This document shows, one piece after another, positions 1 to 7,985 of a stretch of 64,000 nucleotides of DNA. The first letter of the stretch is position 1. Every line of letters starts with the position of its first letter. Under the pieces are notes generated by a model. It was given only the letters and a program-made list of their open reading frames with translations. It was not told where the DNA came from and did no database searches. A program made the position numbers and the translations under genes. Origin of the DNA: Streptomyces sp. H39-S7. GTDB lineage: Bacteria; Actinomycetota; Actinomycetes; Streptomycetales; Streptomycetaceae. Location: assembly GCF_027158205.1 (NCBI RefSeq), contig NZ_JAPVLU010000036.1, positions 31,771 to 95,770 on the forward strand, in the 5' to 3' direction.

Positions 1-44
1 CCCCCTGCCTACCCCCGCGACGCGCTGACGCGGGACGACGGGGT

Positions 45-84
45 GGGCGGTGTCCGCAGGTCACATGACCTGCGGACACCGCCC
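45..84. terminator. Perfect 19-bp inverted repeat, probable terminator
   Basis: Two 19-base arms (45-63 and 66-84) are exact reverse complements separated by two bases. It lies upstream of the TetR gene, so it most likely ends a transcript entering from outside the window. No T-run follows, as is common in high-GC actinobacteria. It could instead be a binding palindrome. Confidence 0.6.
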
Positions 85-239
85 TTGTGCCGGGCCGAGC
101 GGCCGGAAGCGGCATAGCATCGGATGCGGGCAGCCCTCAGGCCCGTCGACCCCGCCACGCCACGCAGACCTCCCGGATCGCCACGCCGACCTCCGGAACA
201 CCACGCCGATCCCGGAACACCTCGAAGGGAACGCCCGCC

Positions 240-869
240 ATGGCCGAGGACAGCCGCGGGACCACGCCCGCGGCCAGCGTGTGGCTGCGGGAACGTCCGG
301 CCGGGAAGCGCCGCAGCGAGCAGCCGGCCGGTCTGGACCGCGACAGGATCGTCGCGACCACCGTCCGGCTGCTCGACAGCGGCGGCCTCGCCACGTTCTC
401 GATGCGCAGGCTCGCCGCCGAGCTGGGGGTGACCGCGATGTCCGTCTACTGGTACGTCGACACCAAGGACGACCTGCTGGAGCGCGTCCTGGACGCGGTG
501 CACGGCGAGATCGAGCTGCCGCCCGAGGAGGCGGACGCCGACTGGCGCGACGAGGTGCGCGAACTCGCCCGCGGCTACCGGGCGATGCTGGTGGCCCATC
601 CCTGGACGGCGCACCTCATCGGCACGTACCCCAACATCGGCCCGCTGGCGGCGGACTTCGCGAACCTCTCGGCGCGCGCCATGGCCCGATCCGGCCTGGC
701 ACCCGAGCAGCAGACCGGCGCGCTCGGCTGCGTCCTCCCGTACGTCTACGGCTTCGGCGCGGTCGAGGTTCGGTGGGGCGCCCAGCAGCGCGAGCGCGAC
801 TTCACCTTCGGGCTGGACTGCGTGATCGCCGGCATCGAGGCGATGCGCGACCGGCACCTGAGGACGTGA
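240..869 (+). CDS. TetR/AcrR family transcriptional regulator
   Basis: This is a 209-residue one-component repressor-type protein. An N-terminal TetR helix-turn-helix spans roughly residues 30-75, with the recognition region around MRRLAAELGVTAMSVYWYVD, and is followed by an all-helical ligand/dimer domain. The ATG at 240 is preferred because GAAGGGA lies about ten bases upstream; the frame stays open to 87, but that extension is low-complexity. The next gene on the same strand is a PPOX-type enzyme 70 bases away, which may be co-regulated. The ligand is unknown. The family assignment is firm; the target is not visible. Confidence 0.85.
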   Translation: MAEDSRGTTPAASVWLRERPAGKRRSEQPAGLDRDRIVATTVRLLDSGGLATFSMRRLAAELGVTAMSVYWYVDTKDDLLERVLDAVHGEIELPPEEADADWRDEVRELARGYRAMLVAHPWTAHLIGTYPNIGPLAADFANLSARAMARSGLAPEQQTGALGCVLPYVYGFGAVEVRWGAQQRERDFTFGLDCVIAGIEAMRDRHLRT

Positions 870-939
870 GGGCCTGAGGACCCGCCTCGCCGGGCCGCGG
901 CACCGGAGCGGCGGGAAGGCCGCCGCGTAGGGTTTCCGC

Positions 940-1404
940 ATGGCTCCCAAAACCATTGCCACCAACACCACGGCGTCCCTCGACGAGCTGCTGGCGTTCG
1001 TCCGGCCGCGCCACCGCGCGATCCTGCTCACCACCCGCGCGGACGGCCGCCCCCAGGGCTCGCCGCTGACCTGCGGCGTCGACGACTCCGGGCGGATCGT
1101 CATGTCGACGTATCCGGAGCGCGCCAAGACCGCCAACGCCCGCCGGGATCCGCGGACCAGCGTCATCGTCCTGTCGGACGAATGGAACGGCCCGTGGGTG
1201 CAGATCGACGGCTCGGCCGAGGTCGTCGACGCGCCGGACTCCGTCGAGCCGCTCGTCGAGTACTTCCGCAACATCTCCGGTGAGCACCCGGACTGGGACG
1301 AGTACCGGGCCGCGATGATCAAGCAGGGCAAGTCGCTGATCCGCGTCACCCCCGAGCGCTGGGGCCCGATCGCGACGGGCGGCTTCCCGGCCCGGCTCGC
1401 GTAG
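940..1404 (+). CDS. PPOX-class F420-dependent enzyme (split beta-barrel fold)
   Basis: This 154-residue protein fits the pyridoxamine-5'-phosphate-oxidase-like split-barrel family of F420/flavin-binding oxidoreductases. Recognisable elements are the strand ILLTTRADGRPQGSPLTC near residues 28-45 and the C-terminal ITPERW-like motif (here RVTPERWG). The length is typical of the TIGR03618-like actinobacterial group. The substrate cannot be predicted. It follows the TetR gene in the same direction and ends five bases before the convergent YceI gene, leaving no room for a separate terminator. Confidence 0.85.
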   Translation: MAPKTIATNTTASLDELLAFVRPRHRAILLTTRADGRPQGSPLTCGVDDSGRIVMSTYPERAKTANARRDPRTSVIVLSDEWNGPWVQIDGSAEVVDAPDSVEPLVEYFRNISGEHPDWDEYRAAMIKQGKSLIRVTPERWGPIATGGFPARLA

Positions 1405-1409
1405 CGGCC

Positions 1410-2237
1410 CTACGCTGTCGGCAGCTCGGCCCCGCGTACCGCCTGGATGGCGAGTTCGACCTTCAACGTGGTGCCGATGGCGGCGATCCCGGCCTGGACG
1501 ACCTGGTTGTAGTTCATCGCGAAGTCGGCGCGGCGCAGCTCGGTGGTGGCGCGGAAGGCGGTGCGCACACCGCCCCACGGGTCCGGTCCCGTACCGAGGT
1601 AGGCGAGGTCGAGGTCGACGGGCCGCGTCACGCCGTGCAGGGTCAGCTCGCCCTGCACGGTCCAGCGGTCCTCGCCGGCCGGCTCCAGGCCGCCCGTGCT
1701 GCGGTACAGGATCTTGGAGTGGGCCTCGGTGTCGAGGAAGTCGGGGGAGCGCAGGTGACCGTCCCGCAGGGTGTTGCCGGTGTCGATGGACGCGGCCTCG
1801 ATGATGGCGACGACGGATGACGCGGCCGTCCGCCCGTCGATCTCGATCCGGCCGGCGAACTCCGTGAACCGGCCCTGCACGCTGGATATCCCGAGGTGCT
1901 GGGCGGTCGCGGTGACGGAGGAGTGCGCGGGGTCGATGGTCCAGGTGCCGGGCGGCGGCAGTTCGACGCCGCCCGCGCGGGAGAGGGTCACGGTGCCCGC
2001 GTCGGCGGAACCCGCCGCGGTGACGATCGCGGTCGAGGCCGCCGGGAGGTAGCCGATCGCGGTCACGATGGCGGTGTAGGCGCCGGCGGGCAGCGGTCCG
2101 GTACGGACGACGCCGTCGGCATCCGCCTCCCGGCGGTCTACTTGACTGCCCGTCATATCGGTGACGGTCAGCACCGCGTGCGACACGGCCCAGCCGTCCC
2201 TGGTGCGTACGCGGGCCCGCAGGCCGGGGCTGCTCAT
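1410..2237 (-). CDS. YceI family protein with N-terminal carboxypeptidase-regulatory-like domain
   Basis: This is a 275-residue protein. Residues about 5-90 form a carboxypeptidase-regulatory-like beta-sandwich (GxVRTGPLPAGAYTAIVTAxGY pattern). Residues about 95-270 form a YceI lipocalin-like barrel, starting with the signature GTWTIDPAHSSV and containing the STGGLEPAGEDRWTVQGELT strand pattern; YceI barrels bind long isoprenoid-like ligands. No signal peptide is visible. The start at 2237 is chosen for the GAGAGGCG ribosome site; an upstream in-frame extension to 2390 has no domain support. The neighbouring MFS transporter carries three copies of the same kind of regulatory-like domain, which hints at a shared role. 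Confidence 0.85.
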   Translation of the reverse strand: MSSPGLRARVRTRDGWAVSHAVLTVTDMTGSQVDRREADADGVVRTGPLPAGAYTAIVTAIGYLPAASTAIVTAAGSADAGTVTLSRAGGVELPPPGTWTIDPAHSSVTATAQHLGISSVQGRFTEFAGRIEIDGRTAASSVVAIIEAASIDTGNTLRDGHLRSPDFLDTEAHSKILYRSTGGLEPAGEDRWTVQGELTLHGVTRPVDLDLAYLGTGPDPWGGVRTAFRATTELRRADFAMNYNQVVQAGIAAIGTTLKVELAIQAVRGAELPTA

Positions 2238-2340
2238 CGGGGTTCGCCTCTCGTGAAGTCCCGCCGGTGCCCGGGGGCCCCGGCTGTGGTGCGGTGATGC
2301 CGTTGATCGCCGGGCGGGCCCGTTGGACGAGCCCGCCCGG

Positions 2341-2545
2341 CTAGGACCTGTCGTCAAACTGGCGCCTGCCCGGCGGCGCCTGGCACGCACGCCGTCCCCC
2401 AGCTACCGCTGGGGGTGCCCCCAGTTGTCGGGCTCACCCCAGTACGTCCAGTACAGGGGCGACCCTCCGCCTTGCCGTCGCACGCACCAGACACCGCCGG
2501 GCCCGCCCTGCGGGCGGACGCCGCCAGTTTGACGACAGGTCCTAG
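2341..2545. mobile_element. 205-bp MITE-like element with 24-bp perfect terminal inverted repeats
   Basis: Positions 2341-2364 and 2522-2545 are exact inverted repeats, each ending in CTAG, which may be or include the target duplication. There is no coding capacity. The interior has a strong internal hairpin around 2394-2425 (CCCCCAGCTACCGCTGGGGG). This is the structure of a non-autonomous miniature element mobilised in trans. It lies in the gap between the YceI start and the MFS gene end, disrupting neither. Confidence 0.8.
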
Positions 2546-2663
2546 GGGATCCGGCGCGACGGCCTCGGCCGTCCCCTGCTCCGGCCGTCGCTCCGGATCC
2601 CGGTTCCTCCGGACCGGCCCGCACCTCTCCGCAGGAGTGCGGGCCGACCGTCCGGAAGTCTGT

Positions 2664-2680
2664 CCCCCGGAGTCCGGGGG
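2664..2680 (-). terminator. Terminator of the MFS transporter gene
   Basis: A short GC hairpin (CCCCCGG, three-base loop, CCGGGGG) sits ten bases past the stop of the minus-strand MFS gene. Confidence 0.5.
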
Positions 2681-2689
2681 CCGTTCCCG

Positions 2690-5143
2690 TTACCCCTCGG
2701 GGTGGTTGAGCTCGACGTCGAACTCCTCGGCGCCGCGCCCCTGCAGGCTCAACGCGGTGGCCAGCGGCGGGTAACCGCTCGCGACGAGCGAGTACTCGCC
2801 CGCGTCGAGGTCCGTGAAGGCGTACGCGCCGTCCGCGCCCGTGGTCGTGGTGCCGGCCACGTTCCCCGCCGCGTCGACGAGGACGACCTTGGCGTCCGGC
2901 AGCGGCCGCCGGTCGGCGCCCGCCCGTACGACGCCGCGCACCTGTGCGCCGGGCTGCAGCACGACCTCGACGCGGGTGGCGCCGCTGCCGCCGATCTCGA
3001 CGGGCAGCGCGGCCGGCCGGAAGCCGGGGGCGTTCACGGCGACGGTGAAGTCGCCCGCGGGCAGCTCGGCGAAGGCGAACGTGCCGCCGTCATCGGTCTT
3101 CCCGGTGCCCAGCACCTCGCCGCGCACATCGGTCACGACGACCATCGCCTCGACGACCGGCAGGCTGTCGATCGCGCCCAGCACGGTTCCGGCGAGTCCG
3201 CCGGCGCCGCTGAGCACCACGTCGAAGGGGAGTGCGGCGTCGCCGACCAGCACGGTCGCCGCCTGCGGCTGGTGGCCGTCGGCCGCCGCGATGAGGACGT
3301 ACGAGCCGGCGCCGGGCGCCTGGAGGAGGTAGCGGCCGTCGGTTCCGGTGACGGACCTGCCCAACTGCTCTCCCTGGAGCGAGATCAGCGTGACCTTCGC
3401 GTGGTTGATGGCCGTGCCGTCGGTGATCTTGACGGTTCCGAACACGGCCGTGCCGTCGTCGCCGGGCCGGTCGTCCAGCACCGCCACCGGGGTCATGGCG
3501 GCCACCTCCTTGGCGAAGGAGGTCGCGGACACGGCTGTCCCCGCGCCGCCGGCGCGCTCGGTGCCGCCGGCCGGAGCGGGGGCCGCGCTCTGCTGCAGAC
3601 CGCTGTTGGTCTTGAGCGCGACCTCCTTGACGAAGATGACCAGGAGGAGGGCGATGAGCGCGCACGGTGCCGCGTACAGGAAGACATCGCCGATGCCGCG
3701 CCCGTACGCGCTCTCCACGACGCCCCTGACCGGGGCCGGGAGCTTGGCCACGTCCGGGATGCCGCCACCGTCGCCGCCCTTGATGCCGAGAGCCGCCAGG
3801 CCGTCGGACACCAGGTTCGTGACGCGGTTGCCGAGGACGGCACCCAGCGCCGACACGCCGACCGCGCCACCGAGCGAGCGGAAGAACGTGACGAGCGAGC
3901 TGGCCGCGCCGAGGTCCGCCGGCGTGACCTGGTTCTGCACGGCGAGCACGAGGTTCTGCATCATCATGCCGACGCCGAGCCCCAGGAGGGCCATGTAGAC
4001 GGCGACCTGCCAGTACGGGGTGTCGTAGCGCAGCAGGCCCAGCGTCGCCGAGCCGGCGGTGAGGAAGAGGCCGCCACCGACCAGGAAGCCCTTCCAGCGG
4101 CCGGTCCTGGTGATGACCTGGCCCGAGACGGTCGAGGAGATGAACAGACCCGCGATGAGCGGGATGGTCATCACGCCGGACATGGTCGGGGTCTTGCCGC
4201 GCGCCAACTGGAAGTACTGGCTGAGGAAGACGGTGCCGGCGAACATCGCGACGCCGACGAAGAGGGAGGCGATCGAGGTGAGGGTGATCGTCTTGTTGCG
4301 GAACAGCCGCAGCGGAATGATCGGCTCGGACGCCTTGGACTCGACCAGCAGGAAGACGAGGCCGAGCAGGAGGGCGCCGGGCACCATCACGTAGGTCTGC
4401 CAGGAGATCCACGCGAAGTTGGTGCCGCCGAGCGAGACCCAGATCATCAGCAGGCTGACGGCGGCGGAGATGACGAACGCCCCGGACCAGTCGATCTTGA
4501 CCTTCCGCTTGACCACCGGCAGGTGCAGCGTCTTCTGCAGCACGATGAGCGCGATGATCGCGAACGGAACGCCGACGTAGAAGCACCAGCGCCAGCCGAG
4601 CCAGTCGGTGTCGACGATGACGCCGCCGACCAGCGGGCCGCCGACGGTCGCGACGGCGAAGACCGCGCCGAGGTAGCCGCTGTAGCGGCCGCGCTCGCGC
4701 GGGGAGATCATCGCCGCCATGATCACCTGGGTGAGGGCCGACAGACCGCCGGCGCCGACGCCCTGGAGCACGCGGCAGGCGATCAGCATGCCGGGGTTGG
4801 TCGAGAACCCGGCGATGATCGAGCCGAGCACGTAGATGACCAGGGCTATCTGGATCAGCAGCTTCTTGCTGACCAGGTCGGACATCTTGCCCCAGAGCGG
4901 GGTGGTGGCGGTGACCGCGAGCAGGGCCGCGGTGACCACCCAGGTGTACGCGCTCTGGCCGCCGCCGATGTCCGCGAGGATGGCGGGCAGGGCGTTGGAG
5001 ACGATCGTGGACGAGAGGATCGCCACGAAGAGGCCGAGCAACAGCCCGGACAGCGCCTCCATGATCTGCCGGTGCGACATGGGGGCGGGGTGCCCGCCGT
5101 GGGCTTCCGCCTCCCGCACACCGGTGGGTGTGGTTGTAGCCAT
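2690..5143 (-). CDS. MFS (DHA2/EmrB-type) transporter with three C-terminal carboxypeptidase-regulatory-like domains
   Basis: This is an 817-residue multidrug-efflux-type transporter. Residues about 25-540 form a 14-helix DHA2 transporter that would export substrates using the proton gradient; the segments LFVAILSSTIVSNALPAIL and GKMSDLVSKK match family motifs. Residues about 560-815 add three tandem beta-sandwich repeats, beginning near AVFGTVKI, GLAGTVLG and AQVRGVVR, each ending in a G.Y/FxVxA.G pattern. Standard DHA2 proteins lack this tail. The ATG at 5143 sits 12 bases after the MarR stop, so the two form an operon and MarR likely represses it. The substrate is unknown. Confidence 0.9.
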   Translation of the reverse strand: MATTTPTGVREAEAHGGHPAPMSHRQIMEALSGLLLGLFVAILSSTIVSNALPAILADIGGGQSAYTWVVTAALLAVTATTPLWGKMSDLVSKKLLIQIALVIYVLGSIIAGFSTNPGMLIACRVLQGVGAGGLSALTQVIMAAMISPRERGRYSGYLGAVFAVATVGGPLVGGVIVDTDWLGWRWCFYVGVPFAIIALIVLQKTLHLPVVKRKVKIDWSGAFVISAAVSLLMIWVSLGGTNFAWISWQTYVMVPGALLLGLVFLLVESKASEPIIPLRLFRNKTITLTSIASLFVGVAMFAGTVFLSQYFQLARGKTPTMSGVMTIPLIAGLFISSTVSGQVITRTGRWKGFLVGGGLFLTAGSATLGLLRYDTPYWQVAVYMALLGLGVGMMMQNLVLAVQNQVTPADLGAASSLVTFFRSLGGAVGVSALGAVLGNRVTNLVSDGLAALGIKGGDGGGIPDVAKLPAPVRGVVESAYGRGIGDVFLYAAPCALIALLLVIFVKEVALKTNSGLQQSAAPAPAGGTERAGGAGTAVSATSFAKEVAAMTPVAVLDDRPGDDGTAVFGTVKITDGTAINHAKVTLISLQGEQLGRSVTGTDGRYLLQAPGAGSYVLIAAADGHQPQAATVLVGDAALPFDVVLSGAGGLAGTVLGAIDSLPVVEAMVVVTDVRGEVLGTGKTDDGGTFAFAELPAGDFTVAVNAPGFRPAALPVEIGGSGATRVEVVLQPGAQVRGVVRAGADRRPLPDAKVVLVDAAGNVAGTTTTGADGAYAFTDLDAGEYSLVASGYPPLATALSLQGRGAEEFDVELNHPEG

Positions 5144-5154
5144 CTTCGTCCTTG

Positions 5155-5664
5155 TCAGTTCGCGTGTGTACGGGGTGGGTGGGGTGCGCCGGCCAGGGCG
5201 CCCGGGTCGGCGCTGTCGGCCGCGTAGGGCCGGGGGCGGCAGTCGCCGAAACTCAGGCGCATCCGCTCCAGCAGGCCGGACAGCTGGTCGACGTCGTCGT
5301 CGGACCAATCGCTCAGGTGGGCCGCCAGCACCTCGGCGGCGCGGTCGGAAGAGGCGGCCAGCACCTTTTCCCCGCGCGCGCTCAGGCGCAGCAGCCGGGA
5401 TCGTCTGTCCAGGGCATCGGCCGTGCGGACGATCCAACCGCGCTCGGCAAGATGGGCGACATGTCGACTGGTGACCGATATGTCGATATCGAGATATTCG
5501 GCGAGCTTGCTCATGCGCATCTCGCCGTACCGGCCGAGTGCCATGAGCGCCCCGACGATCGCGGGCGGGGTCTCGGGCGGCAGCGCCCGGCCCACCTCCC
5601 GGCCGACGCCGACGACGACACGCAGCTGGCGTGCGAGCTCCACGCAGTGCTCCTTCGACGCCAC
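5155..5664 (-). CDS. MarR family transcriptional regulator
   Basis: This is a 169-residue winged-helix regulator. The wHTH is visible as MSKLAEYLDIDISVTSRHVAHLAERGWIVRT, followed by the basic wing (DRRSRLLRLSARG). The frame is open to 5751, but the GTG at 5664 is chosen because two palindromic operators (5695-5707 and 5724-5736) would otherwise lie inside the gene; GAGAGG and GGCGGGG lie upstream of it. It is first in an operon with the MFS exporter and probably represses both until an inducer binds. Family and operon logic are strong; the inducer is unknown. Confidence 0.85.
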   Translation of the reverse strand: MASKEHCVELARQLRVVVGVGREVGRALPPETPPAIVGALMALGRYGEMRMSKLAEYLDIDISVTSRHVAHLAERGWIVRTADALDRRSRLLRLSARGEKVLAASSDRAAEVLAAHLSDWSDDDVDQLSGLLERMRLSFGDCRPRPYAADSADPGALAGAPHPPRTHAN

Positions 5665-5694
5665 AGCCCCGCCGATCCTCTCGTCGCCATTTGG

Positions 5695-5736
5695 TTGCCT
5701 TAAGCAACTGTAGGAGTGGTTGGTTGCTACAGGCAA
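5695..5736. promoter_or_regulatory. Paired MarR-type operators
   Basis: Two copies of TTGC-N5-GCAA occur at 5695-5707 and 5725-5737 (approximate outer limits), about 30 bases apart. They are themselves inverted relative to each other in the longer form TTGCCT-NN-AGCAAC. They sit 30-70 bases upstream of the marR start, where an autoregulated operon promoter is expected. Binding is inferred. Confidence 0.6.
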
Positions 5737-5776
5737 ATGAATTGGGTCCACATCGGGTCAAGAAAACCCAAAAGAA

Positions 5777-5807
5777 CCGCCCGTCTCCGGCAAAGCGAGA
5801 CGGGCGG
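5777..5807 (-). terminator. Terminator of the aldo/keto reductase gene
   Basis: An 11-base perfect stem (CCGCCCGTCTC / GAGACGGGCGG) with a nine-base loop is followed on the minus strand by a T-rich tract (TTCTTTTGGGTTTTC). It is a classic intrinsic terminator downstream of the reductase stop. Confidence 0.85.
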
Positions 5808-5882
5808 CCCTTGCGTGAAATGTGCGCCTACTACGTCATAATCCCAGGTCAGACGGAGACGATCGTCAGAGGGACACGATCG

Positions 5883-6824
5883 TCAGGCGGACGCGGACGC
5901 GGCCGTCAGCCGGTTCAGCTGCTCCGGCGTCAGCTTCAGGTCCGCCACCGCCAGCAGCGCCGGCAGCTGCTCCACGGTGCGTGCGCTGGCGATCGGCGCC
6001 GCGACCGTCGGCTGCGCCGCCAGCCAGGCCAGCGCGACGGTCGGGACCTCGGCGTCGTGCGCCTGCGCGACCTCGTCCAGCGCCACCAGCACCCGCTGAC
6101 CCCGCTCGGTGGCCAGGTACGTGCCCGCCTTGCCCGCCCGCGCGCTGTCCACCGCGACGCCCGCCCGGTACTTCCCGGTCAGGAAGCCCGAGGCCAGCGC
6201 GGAGTAGGGGACCGACGACAGGCCGTGCGAGGCGACGACATCGGCCGTCTCCGCCTCGTACTCCGTGCGCTCCACCAGGTTGTAGAGCTGCTGGAGGGCG
6301 ACGTACGAGGCCAGCCCCTCGCGCTGCGAGAAGAGCAGCGAGGCGGAGAGCCGCTCCGGGGAGATGTTGGACGCGGCGATCTGCCGCACCTTGCCCTCGC
6401 GCACCAGCTCGTCCAGGGCGCCGATGATCTCCTCGACCGGGACCTGCGGGTCGTCGAAGTGCGTGTAGTAGAGGTCGATGTACTCGGTGCCGAGCCGGCG
6501 CAGCGACGCCTCGGCGGCGGCCCGGATGTTCCCGGCCCGCAGCCCCTTGAAGTCCGGGTGGCTGCTGACCTTGGTCGCGATCACCACCGTCTCCCGGTTG
6601 CCGCGGGAGGCCAGCCATTTCCCGATGAGGGTCTCCGACTCACCGCCCGAGTTGCCCGGAACCCACGCCGAGTAGGCGTCGGCGGTGTCGACGAAGTTGC
6701 CGCCCGCAGCCGTGTACGCGTCCAGTACGGCGAAGCTCTCCGCCTCGTCGGCCGTCCAGCCGAACACGTTGCCGCCGAGGGCGAGCGGGAAGACGTCCAG
6801 ATCAGATGTTCCGATGCGTGCCAT
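5883..6824 (-). CDS. Aldo/keto reductase
   Basis: This 313-residue NADPH-dependent oxidoreductase has a TIM-barrel fold. The catalytic tetrad is recognisable as the Asp and Tyr in NFVDTADAYS, the Lys in VIATKVSS and the His in YYTHFDD. C-terminal NADP-binding elements (APIASARTVEQL) are present. The length is typical for the family. The start at 6824 (MARIGTSDLDVF) is the usual family N-terminus; the open frame continues to 6977 without homologous sequence. It is monocistronic, with its own terminator. The substrate cannot be deduced. Confidence 0.9.
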   Translation of the reverse strand: MARIGTSDLDVFPLALGGNVFGWTADEAESFAVLDAYTAAGGNFVDTADAYSAWVPGNSGGESETLIGKWLASRGNRETVVIATKVSSHPDFKGLRAGNIRAAAEASLRRLGTEYIDLYYTHFDDPQVPVEEIIGALDELVREGKVRQIAASNISPERLSASLLFSQREGLASYVALQQLYNLVERTEYEAETADVVASHGLSSVPYSALASGFLTGKYRAGVAVDSARAGKAGTYLATERGQRVLVALDEVAQAHDAEVPTVALAWLAAQPTVAAPIASARTVEQLPALLAVADLKLTPEQLNRLTAASASA

Positions 6825-6957
6825 GGGCACCTTCAACCCGGTCGCGGCGGACGGTATTCCTGAGCAGGCCGAATGGTCCCGTATGCGCCGTGAGGGGATG
6901 GCTGGAGATACACCCGGGGGTGCCCGGGATTCCGCTTGTTCGCTAAGGTCGGGCAGC

Positions 6958-7146
6958 ATGTCGAACCCTGAGAACAACTACGACCCCGCCGGCGACACCC
7001 AGATGTTCCGCGCCTTCGTCGAGGAGCCGCAGCAACTGCAGCAGCAGCAGGCCCAGACCGGGTCCGGCAAGCGCGTGGGCCTGATCATCGGCATCGTCGT
7101 CGCCGTCCTGGTGATCGCCGGCGTCGTCGCGCTCGCGATGCGCTGA
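6958..7146 (+). CDS. Small single-pass membrane protein
   Basis: This is a 62-residue protein. Residues 1-37 are polar and glutamine-rich (EEPQQLQQQQAQ), and residues 40-60 form one hydrophobic helix (VGLIIGIVVAVLVIAGVVAL) ending in a terminal Arg. It is likely a C-terminally anchored inner-membrane protein. No catalytic motif is present and the function is unknown. It is divergent from the reductase, and their starts are separated by about 130 bases. Confidence 0.7.
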   Translation: MSNPENNYDPAGDTQMFRAFVEEPQQLQQQQAQTGSGKRVGLIIGIVVAVLVIAGVVALAMR

Positions 7147-7182
7147 CGCACCGCCCGCCGGCAACGGCCCGGGGCACGTCGC

Positions 7183-7941
7183 TCACGCAAGGGTGACGTC
7201 CCGGGTCTCGATGTGCATGCCCAGCGGCACGCGCCAGGCGTCCACGCAGACCTCCCAGGACCGCGCCGTGGAGGCGCCGCCCGCCAGGGGCACCGGCACC
7301 GGCTTCGTGGTCTCGATCGTCGCCCAGTCGATGCCGAGGCCGCCGATGATGTGGGTGCCGAAGGTGACGTTGCCGGAAGTCGCCGCTCTGCCGCCGGAAT
7401 TGGTGAAGGTGACCGTCACCTTCTCGCACCACCGGTCCGCGGCCGGAGCGCGCTTCGGCGTGCTCACGGTCAGCCGTGCGGGGGTCGCCGGCGGGGTCGT
7501 GTGCGGCGGAGTCGTTCCGGGTGGCACGGGCGTCGTCGGGCCACTGCCTCCCGGCGGTGATGTCCCGGCCGGCCCCTTCCCCGGCGCGGTGGAGCCGCCG
7601 TGCGCGGTTCCCGGGGTCGTACCCGGGCCCCCCGTCGAGCCGGGAGGTGCCCCGGTCGATCCGGGAGTCGAGTTCGGCGCCGAGCCGGGCGCGGACGGTG
7701 CGCCACTGCCGGGACCCGGCGGCGCGGGGCCGTCCAGCGGCACCATCACGACCGGTCCGACCGGCGGTACGTCCCCCGTCGCGCCGCCCTGCGAGGGACC
7801 GACCCCGCCGACCGCCACGTACCCGTCGTCGCCCGCCGCTCCGCAGCCGGCCGTCGTCATCGCCAGCAGCAGGACCGCGCCCACCGCCGGGACGGCGAGT
7901 GCCGCGCCCCGGCGGCCAGACATCCGTGCTATCGCGACCAT
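7183..7941 (-). CDS. Proline/glycine-rich putative lipoprotein
   Basis: This is a 252-residue exported protein. An N-terminal hydrophobic segment ends in MTTAGC, a plausible lipobox with the Cys near residue 33. Residues about 60-150 are a Pro/Thr/Gly/Ser-rich wall-spanning linker. Residues about 155-250 form a compact beta-rich domain with two cysteines (RWCEKVTVTF and WEVCVDAW). The product probably sits on the outer face of the membrane. The function is unknown. An alternative start is the ATG at 7923. Confidence 0.7.
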   Translation of the reverse strand: MVAIARMSGRRGAALAVPAVGAVLLLAMTTAGCGAAGDDGYVAVGGVGPSQGGATGDVPPVGPVVMVPLDGPAPPGPGSGAPSAPGSAPNSTPGSTGAPPGSTGGPGTTPGTAHGGSTAPGKGPAGTSPPGGSGPTTPVPPGTTPPHTTPPATPARLTVSTPKRAPAADRWCEKVTVTFTNSGGRAATSGNVTFGTHIIGGLGIDWATIETTKPVPVPLAGGASTARSWEVCVDAWRVPLGMHIETRDVTLA

Positions 7942-7943
7942 CG

Positions 7944-7978
7944 CGCCAGTCTACTGACGGAACGTCAGCAGACTGGCG
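7944..7978 (-). terminator. Terminator of the sigN-like gene
   Basis: A 16-base stem with one mismatch and a GAA loop lies eight bases past the sigma-factor stop and before the lipoprotein start. It separates the two minus-strand genes. Confidence 0.75.
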
Positions 7979-7985
7979 GGCCGGT

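Noticed and set aside
2702-5227. 841-residue plus-strand reading frame opposite the MFS transporter
   Set aside because: It is the antisense shadow of a clear transporter gene; its composition is Arg/Gly/Asp-rich with no domain.
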